The position numbers and the translations under genes are program-made. The notes under the pieces are model-generated. The model searched no databases. It was not told the DNA's origin and saw nothing but the letters and a program-made list of their open reading frames with translations. DNA of 19,356 nucleotides from JAVBLD01 sp031553705 (GTDB lineage: Bacteria > Bacteroidota > Bacteroidia > Bacteroidales > Marinifilaceae), in NCBI GenBank assembly GCA_031553705.1, contig JAVBLD010000067.1, forward strand, positions 1 through 19,356, given 5' to 3'. How positions within the stretch are numbered: the first letter of the stretch is position 1; the number at the start of each line of letters is the position of its first letter. This document shows, piece after piece, positions 1-6,607 of the stretch.

Positions 1-437
1 ACCAATATCAGATTTACCGTACGATCGTATGATCTTGCCGAAACTACCCGGTCTTTTTGCCTCTCTTTTTTCGCTCTTATAGGATAAGCGCCGGAGTAGT
101 TTTTATAGCGGGCAAAGAGTGTACGGGTACATTCCAACGTACGTTTGGTGTGTACGGCAAGCCATTCGTGTTGGGCCTTTGCACATTTTTCATAATCGTT
201 TTCGCTATAATTTGCCCGGATCCGGGCGAACTCCTTTTCAATGAGTTCCGTATCGGAGAGTTCTAGAAATAACCGGAATGTGGAGTCGTTTTGCAGTGTT
301 TGCCACAGTTTTTCGTCCCAAACGGGTTTGGTCTTTTCCGTCGCCTTCCCGGGAGGCGATAAAGAAGGTTGCGTACATCTCGAGAGCAAATAAACAGCTC
401 CCGACAACACAAACAAGATCAAAAGCATGTTTTTCAT
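1..437 (-). CDS. Partial hypothetical secreted or lipoprotein (5' end only)
   Basis: An open frame starts at an ATG at 437 on the minus strand and runs off the left edge without a stop, giving 145 codons. The product begins MKNMLLILFVLSGAVYLL, a short basic start and a hydrophobic stretch, followed by SRC at residues 19-21. That could be a lipobox with Cys21 as the lipidated residue, although Arg before Cys is unusual, so a plain signal peptide or anchor is also possible. The rest is hydrophilic, rich in Lys, Arg and Glu, and probably helical. I recognise no family. A promoter matching the Bacteroidota consensus lies at 477-506, which puts the predicted transcript start about 35 bases before this ATG and supports the gene being real. 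Function is unknown, and the C-terminal part is outside the window. Confidence 0.6.
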   Translation of the reverse strand, partial: MKNMLLILFVLSGAVYLLSRCTQPSLSPPGKATEKTKPVWDEKLWQTLQNDSTFRLFLELSDTELIEKEFARIRANYSENDYEKCAKAQHEWLAVHTKRTLECTRTLFARYKNYSGAYPIRAKKERQKDRVVSARSYDRTVNLIL

Positions 438-476
438 AATTACTCTTTTTTTGTTTAATCAAGTAATCTGATGGAC

Positions 477-506
477 CAAAGATACTATTTACCGTTTAAA
501 CTTCAA
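477..506 (-). promoter_or_regulatory. Bacteroidota-type promoter for the partial gene at 1-437
   Basis: On the minus strand TTG (506-504) is followed after 19 bp by TATCTTTG (484-477), an exact TAnnTTTG match. The predicted transcript start is near 472. The surrounding 438-732 stretch is very AT-rich, with A- and T-runs, and I see no gene in it. Confidence 0.6.
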
Positions 507-732
507 TCATATAAAAATTGTTTTACTTCCACAGATTACTATTTTTATATAAAACAAAAAAAATGAAAAAAAACTAGTTGTTTTTTGCTTTTTTTAAAGA
601 TATATAGCAATATATATTCATTCTAAATAAAAATGTCAATTCATTTTTCTCTCAGTAATACGTGAAGCTAACTTTCTTACACTTGGCTTTTTGTCTAAAT
701 TAAAGAAAATAGCTCACCTAAAGATGTCACGG

Positions 733-774
733 AAAAAAAGAAGAGGATGCTCGATTCTGAACATCCTCTTTTTC
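733..774 (-). terminator. Intrinsic terminator after the alpha-oxoamine synthase gene
   Basis: The stem AAGAGGATG (741-749) pairs with CATCCTCTT (762-770) around a 12-base loop. Read on the minus strand it is followed by a T-rich run (739-733), just past the stop codon at 792. T-rich sequence on both sides could let it work in both directions. Confidence 0.75.
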
Positions 775-791
775 TTATCTAAAGTATTATT

Positions 792-2042
792 TTATAACAT
801 ATTGGCATCGACCATATTTTCTTTGCTATACTCTCCGGCAGCCAATTTTTTCGCTACGTTCTTAAACGCCTCTACGGTGTATTTCACATCTTCGAGGGAG
901 TGCAACGCCGTAGGGATAAGTCTCAGCAATAACTGGCCTTTCGGAATAACAGGGTATACTACGATCGAGCAGAACAGGTTGTAATTCTCTCTTAAATCCA
1001 TTGCCACCTGCGTTCCTTCGGCAACACTACCGGAGAGATATACCGGTGTTACCGGAGATTCGGTGATCCCGATATTCAATCCGTTTGCTTTCAAACCATC
1101 CTGGAGCGCACGGGTGATCGTCCATAATTTTTCTCTCAGTTCGGGTCTGCCTTTCAGCAATTCGAGCCTTTTAATCGCTCCCTCTACCATAGGCATCGTC
1201 AGTGACTTTGCGAAAGTTTGAGAACGCATATTGTATCTCAGGTACATACATATCTCTTCGTCTGCAGCGATAAACGCCCCGAATCCTGCCATCGATTTTG
1301 CAAATGTGGCAAAATAGAGGTCGATTTGGTCCTGAACGCCGAAATGCTCTCCGGTTCCCGCACCGGTAGCTCCCATTGTTCCGAAACCGTGGGCATCGTC
1401 TACCAGAAAACGGAAATTGAAATCTTTTTTCATCGCTGCGATTTCATCCAGTTTGCCAAGGTCTCCGGCCATGCCGAAAACCCCCTCGGTGATCACCAGG
1501 ATTCCGCCGCCGGTATTTTCGACCCATTTGGTAGCTCTTTCCAGTTGCTTTCTACAGCTCTCCATGTCATTATGCTGATATACGTAACGTTTTGCGGGAG
1601 AGATACGCAATCCGTCCATGATACAGGCATGTGCTTCCGCGTCGTAAACGATGCAATCGAAGCGGCTTGTCATAGAATCGATTATCGATACCATACCCTG
1701 ATATCCGAAATTTAGCAGAAAAGAATCAGGTTTTCCGACAAAGTCCGCCAATTGCGATTCAAGGTATTCGTGCCGGGATGTTTGTCCGCTCATCATGCGG
1801 GCGCCCATAGGATAAGCCATTCCGTATTTGGCGGCAGCTTCCGCATCTGTCTTTCTCACCTCCGGATCATTAGCCAGCCCGATATAGTTATTCAAGCTCC
1901 AGTTTAAAACCTCTTTACCACGAAATTTCATACGGGGAGCGATTTCTCCTTCCAATTTGGGGAATGCAAAGTAACCATGTGCTTGCTTGGCATGCTGTCC
2001 GATATTCCCTTTTGCTTTTTTTACTCTTTCAAAAATATCCAC
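792..2042 (-). CDS. PLP-dependent alpha-oxoamine synthase (serine palmitoyltransferase / Kbl / BioF family)
   Basis: The 416-residue product is a fold-type I PLP enzyme that would condense an amino acid with an acyl thioester. Visible family marks are the stacking His of DAEAHA (His138), the PLP-ring Asp in VDDAHGFG (Asp215) and the Schiff-base Lys in FAKS (Lys249). NYIGLANDP near residue 52 resembles the N-terminal motif of serine palmitoyltransferases. The substrate cannot be read from sequence: serine plus palmitoyl thioester (sphingolipids), cysteate plus acyl thioester (sulfonolipids), or glycine plus acetyl-CoA (Kbl). There is no threonine dehydrogenase or biotin gene beside it, so a lipid role is my preferred guess. 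The start at 2042 is GTG; there is no in-frame ATG nearby upstream, and the promoter at 2086-2117 puts the transcript start about 39 bases before it. It is monocistronic, with a terminator at 733-774. Confidence 0.85.
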   Translation of the reverse strand: MDIFERVKKAKGNIGQHAKQAHGYFAFPKLEGEIAPRMKFRGKEVLNWSLNNYIGLANDPEVRKTDAEAAAKYGMAYPMGARMMSGQTSRHEYLESQLADFVGKPDSFLLNFGYQGMVSIIDSMTSRFDCIVYDAEAHACIMDGLRISPAKRYVYQHNDMESCRKQLERATKWVENTGGGILVITEGVFGMAGDLGKLDEIAAMKKDFNFRFLVDDAHGFGTMGATGAGTGEHFGVQDQIDLYFATFAKSMAGFGAFIAADEEICMYLRYNMRSQTFAKSLTMPMVEGAIKRLELLKGRPELREKLWTITRALQDGLKANGLNIGITESPVTPVYLSGSVAEGTQVAMDLRENYNLFCSIVVYPVIPKGQLLLRLIPTALHSLEDVKYTVEAFKNVAKKLAAGEYSKENMVDANML

Positions 2043-2085
2043 GTCTATAGTAATTTTGATTTGTACACTGTTTGATAAAACGTCA

Positions 2086-2117
2086 CAAAGGTAAATAATT
2101 AAAACTATAAAGACAAA
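2086..2117 (-). promoter_or_regulatory. Bacteroidota-type promoter for the alpha-oxoamine synthase
   Basis: On the minus strand TTTG (2117-2114) is followed after 20 bp by TACCTTTG (2093-2086), a full match to the TTTG / TAnnTTTG consensus. The predicted transcript start is near 2081. Confidence 0.65.
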
Positions 2118-2195
2118 GAATTATAAATTTTGAATCCTGATTTTTGAGTTAATAGCGGAGTGGCGCAATAATGAAATTATTTTCGGGGCGAATAG

Positions 2196-2225
2196 TTGTT
2201 TGTTGGGAATTATCCCTTAACTTTG
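2196..2225 (+). promoter_or_regulatory. Bacteroidota-type promoter for bamD
   Basis: TTG (2196-2198), a 19-bp spacer, then TAACTTTG (2218-2225), an exact TAnnTTTG. The predicted transcript start is near 2230. This lies downstream of the in-frame ATG at 2171, so that codon cannot be the start for this transcript, and the signal-peptide ATG at 2252 is favoured. Confidence 0.65.
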
Positions 2226-2251
2226 CATGTTGCAAGAAAAGTATGCATTTT

Positions 2252-3052
2252 ATGAAAAGATTTTTTGGTTTTCTATTGATTGTTTATTTCTTTAGCTCTT
2301 GCGGAGAGTATCATAATATATTGAAAAGTACTGATTATCAGCTATGGTATTCCAAGGCGATCGAGTATTATAATAAGGGGGATTATCAGAAAGCATCGAA
2401 TTTGTTAGAGGGTATCAAAGTTATATACGGCGGAACAAGTAAGGATCCGAATATAATGTACTACCGGGCATTTTGTGCTTATAACCAGAGAGACTATCAG
2501 ACAGCTGCGGAATTGTTCAGGCAGTTTATTATGAAATATCCCGAGAGCTCTTTTGCAGAGGAGTGTCTTTATATGGCAGCTTTCTCCGATTACAAAGAAT
2601 CGCCTAGATCACGGCTTGACCAGCAAATCACAGAAAAAGCGCTGAGCGAATTCCAGTTGTACCTGAACCGTTATCCGAGCAGCATGCGGAAAGAGAAAAT
2701 CAACGGCTATATGGATGAGATGAAAGATAAACTCTCTTATAAGGCATACCTGAGTGCTAAAAATTATTTTGTGAGGGAATACTATAAAGCGGCTGTAATC
2801 AGTTTGCAGAATTGTCTGAAAGATTATCCGGGATCCAAATACAGGGAGGAGATTATGTATATGCTTTTTATGGCTAAGTATGAGATGGCTGTAAATAGCG
2901 TGGAGGATAAAAAACTGGAACGTTATAATGCCGCCCGGGAGGAGTATTATTACTTTGTGGACGAATATCCGAACAGTAAATATGCAGGGGAGATGAAGAA
3001 AAAATATGAGGATATCGATGAATATATGAAGAACTACAAGTTTGAAGAGTAG
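2252..3052 (+). CDS. bamD: Outer membrane protein assembly factor BamD
   Basis: This 266-residue lipoprotein belongs to the BamD/ComL family, the inner-leaflet partner of BamA in beta-barrel insertion into the outer membrane. The start MKRFFGFLLIVYFFSSCGEY is a classic lipoprotein signal with Cys17 as the lipidated residue. It is followed by tetratricopeptide-type helix pairs: AIEYYNKGDYQKA, AFCAYNQRDYQTAAELF, FVREYYKAAVISLQ and a C-terminal pair ending FVDEYPNSKYAGEM. The repeated YP-S/G-S-K/F turns are typical of the family. Length is close to the E. coli protein (245 residues). The frame opens further upstream to 2171, but that extension has no signal and precedes the promoter, so I start at 2252. 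An ATG at 2243 (MHFMKRF) is the only serious alternative. The next gene, rpoZ, starts about 80 bases after the stop and probably shares the transcript. Confidence 0.88.
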   Translation: MKRFFGFLLIVYFFSSCGEYHNILKSTDYQLWYSKAIEYYNKGDYQKASNLLEGIKVIYGGTSKDPNIMYYRAFCAYNQRDYQTAAELFRQFIMKYPESSFAEECLYMAAFSDYKESPRSRLDQQITEKALSEFQLYLNRYPSSMRKEKINGYMDEMKDKLSYKAYLSAKNYFVREYYKAAVISLQNCLKDYPGSKYREEIMYMLFMAKYEMAVNSVEDKKLERYNAAREEYYYFVDEYPNSKYAGEMKKKYEDIDEYMKNYKFEE

Positions 3053-3133
3053 GACGTCGGTTATTCTATTTCGTTGTCTGTAAAGAATAGGTTGATAATT
3101 ATCTTAAATATTAAATGTTTATATAAATCAATT

Positions 3134-3478
3134 ATGGTAGATTTTAAAAGAGTAAAAGCGCCTAATAATACGGTTACAAGAAATACGGCTGAGTTGGCAT
3201 CAAAAGCCGGTAATATTTATGAGGCGGTTGTTGTGATTGCAAAAAGAGCGAACCAGATCTCTGTTGAAATGAAGAGTGAGCTAAGCCGCAAACTTCAGGA
3301 ATTTGCGTCATATACCGACAATTTGGAAGAAATTTTTGAAAACCGGGAACAGATTGAGATCTCTAAATTTTATGAGCGTATACCGAAGCCGGTGCTGATT
3401 GCTACACAGGAGTTTGAGGATGGTGAAATTTATTTCAGAAATCCGGCCACTGAAAAGGAAAAGAAACCTGCAAAATAA
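3134..3478 (+). CDS. rpoZ: DNA-directed RNA polymerase omega subunit, Bacteroidota type
   Basis: A small protein of 114 residues beginning MVDFKRVKAPN. The core TRNTAELASKAGNIYEAVVV followed by IAKRANQI is the Bacteroidota version of the omega fold, which binds the beta-prime subunit and helps assemble RNA polymerase. The C-terminal part (NREQIEISKFYERIPKP, then TQEFEDGEIYFRNP) is specific to this phylum. The frame is open back to 3074, but homologues I remember begin at or near MxDYKK/MVDFK, so 3134 is chosen. It follows bamD and precedes coaBC, an order I recall from other Bacteroidales. A strong hairpin at 3481 begins just after the stop codon and ends the bamD-rpoZ unit. Confidence 0.85.
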   Translation: MVDFKRVKAPNNTVTRNTAELASKAGNIYEAVVVIAKRANQISVEMKSELSRKLQEFASYTDNLEEIFENREQIEISKFYERIPKPVLIATQEFEDGEIYFRNPATEKEKKPAK

Positions 3479-3480
3479 AA

Positions 3481-3510
3481 AAAAGCCGCTTTATAGCGGC
3501 TTTTCTGTTT
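3481..3510 (+). terminator. Intrinsic terminator after rpoZ
   Basis: A perfect 10-bp stem AAAAGCCGCT (3481-3490) / AGCGGCTTTT (3495-3504) with a 4-base loop, followed by CTGTTT. The A/T flanks make it potentially bidirectional. I found no clear TAnnTTTG element between it and coaBC, so coaBC may depend partly on read-through or on a weaker promoter. Confidence 0.85.
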
Positions 3511-3552
3511 AACAAACTAAAAAGTCAAGGGCTTAAAATCCAAAATCTGAAC

Positions 3553-4749
3553 ATGTTGAACGGTAAAAATATAATTCTGGGCATAACCGGTAGCATTGCA
3601 GCTTATAAAGCGGCCGTGTTGACCAGGTTATTGGTGAAGAACGGGGCGAACGTACAGGTCGTAATGACAGCATTAGCGAAGGAGTTTATCACCCCGTTAA
3701 CGATGGCGACATTGTCTAAACGCCCGATCATGGTGGAGTTTTATAATCCGGAAAATGGGGACTGGAATTCGCATGTCGATATGGGGATCTGGGCCGATCT
3801 TTACCTGGTTGCTCCGGCAACAGCCAATACAATCGGTAAGATGGCTGGAGGAGTGGCGGATAATTTGCTGTTGACGACATATCTGTCTGCCAAATGTCCG
3901 GTGATGATTGCCCCTGCAATGGATCTGGATATGTATTCTCATCCTTCGATGCAGCGAAACCTGTCGATATTGAAATCATACGGCAATATGATCATTGAAG
4001 CGACGGCCGGCGAACTGGCGAGCGGTTTGGTTGGAAAGGGACGGATGGCGGAGCCGGAAGAGATTCTTGCCGTGATCGAACATTATTTTGCCCCTTCTGC
4101 CGATTTACGGGGTAAACGGGTATTATTAACGGCAGGGCCTACTTATGAGAAGATTGATCCGGTACGGTTTATCGGAAACTACTCTACGGGTAAGATGGGA
4201 TTTGCGCTGGCGGAGGAGCTGGCTAAGAGGGGGGCTGAGGTGGTATTAGTGGCCGGTCCCGTCGGGTTGAAAACGGAGTCTCCTTCTATTAAACGTATTG
4301 ATGTGCATTCGGCTGCGGAGATGTACAGACAAGTGACGGAACGGGCTCCGGAAAATGATATCATTATCATGTGTGCCGCAGTGTCTGATTTCACTCCAAG
4401 CATAAAATCAGATGTAAAATTAAAGCGGGGCACTGCCGGCCTTTCGATTGGCCTGGAGCCGACAAAGGATATTGTAGCCGAATTGGGACATCACAAGAAA
4501 GAAGGGCAGTTATTGGTAGGATTTGCCTTGGAGACCGATAATGAGAAACAGAATGCCCTTCTGAAATTAAAAAAGAAGAACCTGGATCTGATTATTCTGA
4601 ATAGCTTGAAGGAACCGGGCGCCGGATTTGGCGTCGATACCAATAAAGTGACGGCGATCGACCGAACCGGGAAAACATTTGAATATGAATTGAAATCCAA
4701 ACCGGCAGTAGCAAAAGATATCGTGGACAGAATCGTCGGTTTGTTGTAA
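3553..4749 (+). CDS. coaBC: Bifunctional phosphopantothenoylcysteine decarboxylase / phosphopantothenate-cysteine ligase
   Basis: CoaBC makes 4'-phosphopantetheine for coenzyme A in two steps: cysteine ligation to 4'-phosphopantothenate, then decarboxylation. The 398-residue length matches the family. Residues 1-180 are the FMN-dependent CoaC domain: GITGSIAAYKA at 10-20, catalytic His74 in NSHVDM, substrate-clamp motif PAMDLDM at 121-127 (PxMNxxM in most homologues), and GELASGLVGKGRM at 153-165. In the last motif Ser157 stands where E. coli has the catalytic Cys158. Residues 187-398 are CoaB: LLTAGPTYEKIDPVRFIGN, STGKMG at 211-216, AAVSDF at 275-280 and the Lys pair KLK at 289-291. The start is the ATG in the short gap after the rpoZ terminator. 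In several Bacteroidales recN follows this gene; here the pyrimidine genes do. Confidence 0.93.
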   Translation: MLNGKNIILGITGSIAAYKAAVLTRLLVKNGANVQVVMTALAKEFITPLTMATLSKRPIMVEFYNPENGDWNSHVDMGIWADLYLVAPATANTIGKMAGGVADNLLLTTYLSAKCPVMIAPAMDLDMYSHPSMQRNLSILKSYGNMIIEATAGELASGLVGKGRMAEPEEILAVIEHYFAPSADLRGKRVLLTAGPTYEKIDPVRFIGNYSTGKMGFALAEELAKRGAEVVLVAGPVGLKTESPSIKRIDVHSAAEMYRQVTERAPENDIIIMCAAVSDFTPSIKSDVKLKRGTAGLSIGLEPTKDIVAELGHHKKEGQLLVGFALETDNEKQNALLKLKKKNLDLIILNSLKEPGAGFGVDTNKVTAIDRTGKTFEYELKSKPAVAKDIVDRIVGLL

Positions 4750-4815
4750 TACATCGGGCGAGTTGAGGGATGTTGAAAAAACGGTCTTGAATCTGATGAT
4801 TTTATCGGTTTTGGA

Positions 4816-4847
4816 TTTGTAACATCTTAAAATAATGTATACTTTTG
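4816..4847 (+). promoter_or_regulatory. Bacteroidota-type promoter for the pyrBI leader
   Basis: TTTG (4816-4819), a 20-bp spacer, then TACTTTTG (4840-4847) give a full consensus match. The predicted transcript start is near 4852, about 210 bases ahead of pyrB, leaving a leader that holds an ORF, a hairpin and a terminator. I saw no comparable promoter between 4981 and 5062. Confidence 0.6.
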
Positions 4848-4856
4848 AATCCTGAT

Positions 4857-4946
4857 ATGAAGCCGGAACATCCATACAGCAGGAACAAAAAAATACGCTT
4901 GTTGCATATTACAATAAGCCGGAAGTTTATCTGTAATGACTTTTAA
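4857..4946 (+). CDS. Possible 29-residue leader peptide of pyrBI
   Basis: A short open frame starts at ATG 4857, a few bases after the predicted transcript start, and ends with TAA at 4944-4946, overlapping the first bases of a terminator stem that starts at 4945. The product would read MKPEHPYSRNKKIRLLHITI, then SRKFICNDF. A hairpin at 4908-4937 lies within its 3' half. This arrangement resembles the E. coli pyrBI leader (pyrL), where coupling of translation and transcription sets read-through according to UTP supply. Nothing in the peptide sequence itself proves it is translated, and a frame of this length can arise by chance. Confidence 0.3.
   Translation: MKPEHPYSRNKKIRLLHITISRKFICNDF
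4908..4937 (+). promoter_or_regulatory. Hairpin in the pyrBI leader, possible pause site
   Basis: ATTACA-ATAA-G (4908-4918) pairs with T-TTAT-(C)-TGTAAT (4926-4937), giving 10 Watson-Crick pairs and one wobble with a single bulged C and a 7-base loop CCGGAAG. It sits 7 bases before the terminator stem. Confidence 0.4.
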
Positions 4947-4980
4947 ACCAACATTGTCTGTTTGACTTGTTGGTTTTTTT
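4945..4980 (+). terminator. Intrinsic terminator or attenuator between coaBC and pyrB
   Basis: AAACCAACA (4945-4953) pairs perfectly with TGTTGGTTT (4968-4976) around a 14-base loop, and a T run continues to 4980. It may simply end coaBC transcripts. Because the best pyrB promoter lies upstream of it (4816-4847), it also interrupts the pyrB leader about 80 bases before the gene, which is the position of an attenuator. Confidence 0.7.
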
Positions 4981-5061
4981 GTGCTTTAGCGTCAAGGGAT
5001 AAGAGCGGACTGTTTCAGGATAATTCATATCGTGAATTGGAAATAATTTAAATTTAATTAT

Positions 5062-5976
5062 ATGAAACGTAGCTTAGTATCTATTGAAGATTACACCAAA
5101 GAGGAGTTGCTGGAGATTGTACAGCTCGCCTCGAAATTTGAGGAAAATCCCAATCGGAGGTTATTGGAGGGTAAAGTTGTCGCCTCATTGTTTTTTGAGC
5201 CGTCCACCCGTACGCGCCTCAGTTTTGAAACCGCGATCAGTCGAATGGGAGGACGTATCGTAGGATTTTCGGACTCCTCTTCGTCAAGTGTCACCAAGGG
5301 AGAAACATTGAAAGATACCATTAAGATGGTTGATAATTATTGCGACCTGATTGTCATGCGGCATCCGGTGGAAGGTTCCGCTCGTTATGCCAGCGAGGTG
5401 GCGCAAAATGCTTCGGTATTGAATGCCGGCGACGGAGCCAACCAGCACCCTTCACAAACCATGTTGGATCTCTATTCGATTTATAAGACCCAAGGCACTC
5501 TGGAACACCTGGATATCTGTATGGTGGGCGACCTGAAATACGGGCGTACAGTACATTCCCTGTTGCAGGCAATGAGCCATTTCCATCCGACTTTTCATTT
5601 TGTAGCTCCGAAATCATTGCAGATGCCGGATGCTTATAAGCTGCGGTTGGAAGAGCTGAATATACCTTATTACGAGCATCTTGAATTGGATGAGGTGATT
5701 AATCAGGCCGATATTTTATATATGACCCGTGTGCAGCGCGAGCGTTTTGCCGATCCGCTGGAATATGAAAAAGTGAAGAATGTGTATATCCTGAAAAATT
5801 CAATGTTGAATGGAGCTAAGGAGAGTATGCGCATTTTACATCCGCTGCCCCGTGTAAATGAGATTCATATCGACGTCGACCAGAATCCGAGGGCATACTA
5901 TTTTGAGCAGGCTCGCAATGGGGTTTTCGCCCGGCAGGCCATTATCTGTAAAGCGCTGGGTTTACAATTAAATTAA
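5062..5976 (+). CDS. pyrB: Aspartate carbamoyltransferase catalytic subunit
   Basis: PyrB joins carbamoyl phosphate and aspartate in the first committed step of de novo pyrimidine synthesis. The 304-residue protein carries the carbamoyl-phosphate loop FFEPSTRTR (44-52), the mobile-loop Lys in SVTKGE (76-81), HPVEG (101-105), NQHPSQT (127-133), the aspartate-binding MTRVQRER and the signature HPLPRVNEI. The N-terminal half binds carbamoyl phosphate and the C-terminal half aspartate, as in the E. coli catalytic trimer (about 310 residues). It is followed directly by pyrI, so the enzyme is expected to be the class B dodecamer with allosteric control by nucleotides. Its transcript probably starts near 4852 and passes a terminator-like hairpin at 4945-4980. 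Confidence 0.95.
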   Translation: MKRSLVSIEDYTKEELLEIVQLASKFEENPNRRLLEGKVVASLFFEPSTRTRLSFETAISRMGGRIVGFSDSSSSSVTKGETLKDTIKMVDNYCDLIVMRHPVEGSARYASEVAQNASVLNAGDGANQHPSQTMLDLYSIYKTQGTLEHLDICMVGDLKYGRTVHSLLQAMSHFHPTFHFVAPKSLQMPDAYKLRLEELNIPYYEHLELDEVINQADILYMTRVQRERFADPLEYEKVKNVYILKNSMLNGAKESMRILHPLPRVNEIHIDVDQNPRAYYFEQARNGVFARQAIICKALGLQLN

Positions 5977-6028
5977 AGTGCACACATTGCGAAATTCAGC
6001 TGTTTATTTAAAATTAAAGATTCAAGAA

Positions 6029-6487
6029 ATGGGAGAGAAAAAAGAATTGCAGGTAAGTGCCATTGAAAATGGTACGGTAATAGACCATATTCCTGCAGGT
6101 AAATTGTTTGACGTGATTAATGTACTGGAACTCAATAAAATGGATATCCAGATGACGTTTGGTACCAACCTGGATAGTAAGGTGCAGGGTAAAAAAGCGA
6201 TCATTAAGATCTGGGACAAATTCCTTCAGAACAATGAAGTAAATAAATTGGCCTTAGTGGCACCGGCTGCCAAAATTAATATCATCCGTGATTACGATGT
6301 GGTAGAGAAAAAACTAGTACAGGTGCCGGAAACTGTGGAGGCGATAGTGAAATGTGTGAATCCGAAGTGTATCACCAACCACGAGTATGTCCGGACAAAA
6401 TTTACCGTGGTAAACGATTCTCCGATCATACTGAAATGCCACTATTGTGAAAAACTGACCGATCAGGGAAATATTGAAGTGCTATAA
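6029..6487 (+). CDS. pyrI: Aspartate carbamoyltransferase regulatory subunit
   Basis: PyrI binds CTP/UTP or ATP and transmits feedback control to PyrB. From the ATG at 6029 it is 152 residues, almost exactly the E. coli length of 153. The N-terminal domain contains IENGTVIDHIPAGKLFDVI and the later KAIIKIWD, both nucleotide-domain features. The C-terminal zinc domain has the four Cys ligands in KCVNPKC (C-x4-C) and KCHYC (C-x2-C). The same frame can be read from a GTG at 5978, one base after the pyrB stop, but those 17 extra residues match nothing I know in PyrI, so the ATG is preferred. Gap to pyrB is 52 bases, with no terminator between them. A strong terminator follows at 6533. Confidence 0.93.
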   Translation: MGEKKELQVSAIENGTVIDHIPAGKLFDVINVLELNKMDIQMTFGTNLDSKVQGKKAIIKIWDKFLQNNEVNKLALVAPAAKINIIRDYDVVEKKLVQVPETVEAIVKCVNPKCITNHEYVRTKFTVVNDSPIILKCHYCEKLTDQGNIEVL

Positions 6488-6532
6488 TTTTCCACTCCGG
6501 AAAATAAGCAGACCTGTTCGAGGATAATCTTG

Positions 6533-6573
6533 TCTCCTTTTCCGGAGGACCTTCCGGAAAAGGAGATCTTTTT
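6533..6573 (+). terminator. Intrinsic terminator after pyrBI
   Basis: A perfect 14-bp stem TCTCCTTTTCCGGA (6533-6546) / TCCGGAAAAGGAGA (6553-6566) with loop GGACCT is followed by TCTTTTT. This is one of the strongest hairpins in the window and separates pyrI from the transporter gene. Confidence 0.9.
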
Positions 6574-6607
6574 AAAGAATGGGAGTACGACATCGATAAA
6601 ATAACAG

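Noticed and set aside
1218..1715. 165-residue plus-strand frame inside the oxoamine synthase gene
   Set aside because: A shadow of the well-supported minus-strand gene, with no protein-like features.
2128..2141. 14-base TTTTGAATCCTGAT, repeated exactly at 4843-4856
   Set aside because: One exact 14-base match is expected by chance in an AT-rich window of this size, and the two places share no other context.
2171..2251. N-terminal extension of bamD to the ATG at 2171
   Set aside because: It precedes the consensus promoter (2196-2225) and would bury the lipoprotein signal peptide that starts at 2252.
5978..6028. GTG start for pyrI directly after the pyrB stop
   Set aside because: The 17 extra residues do not resemble PyrI, and the ATG at 6029 gives the normal length of 152 residues.
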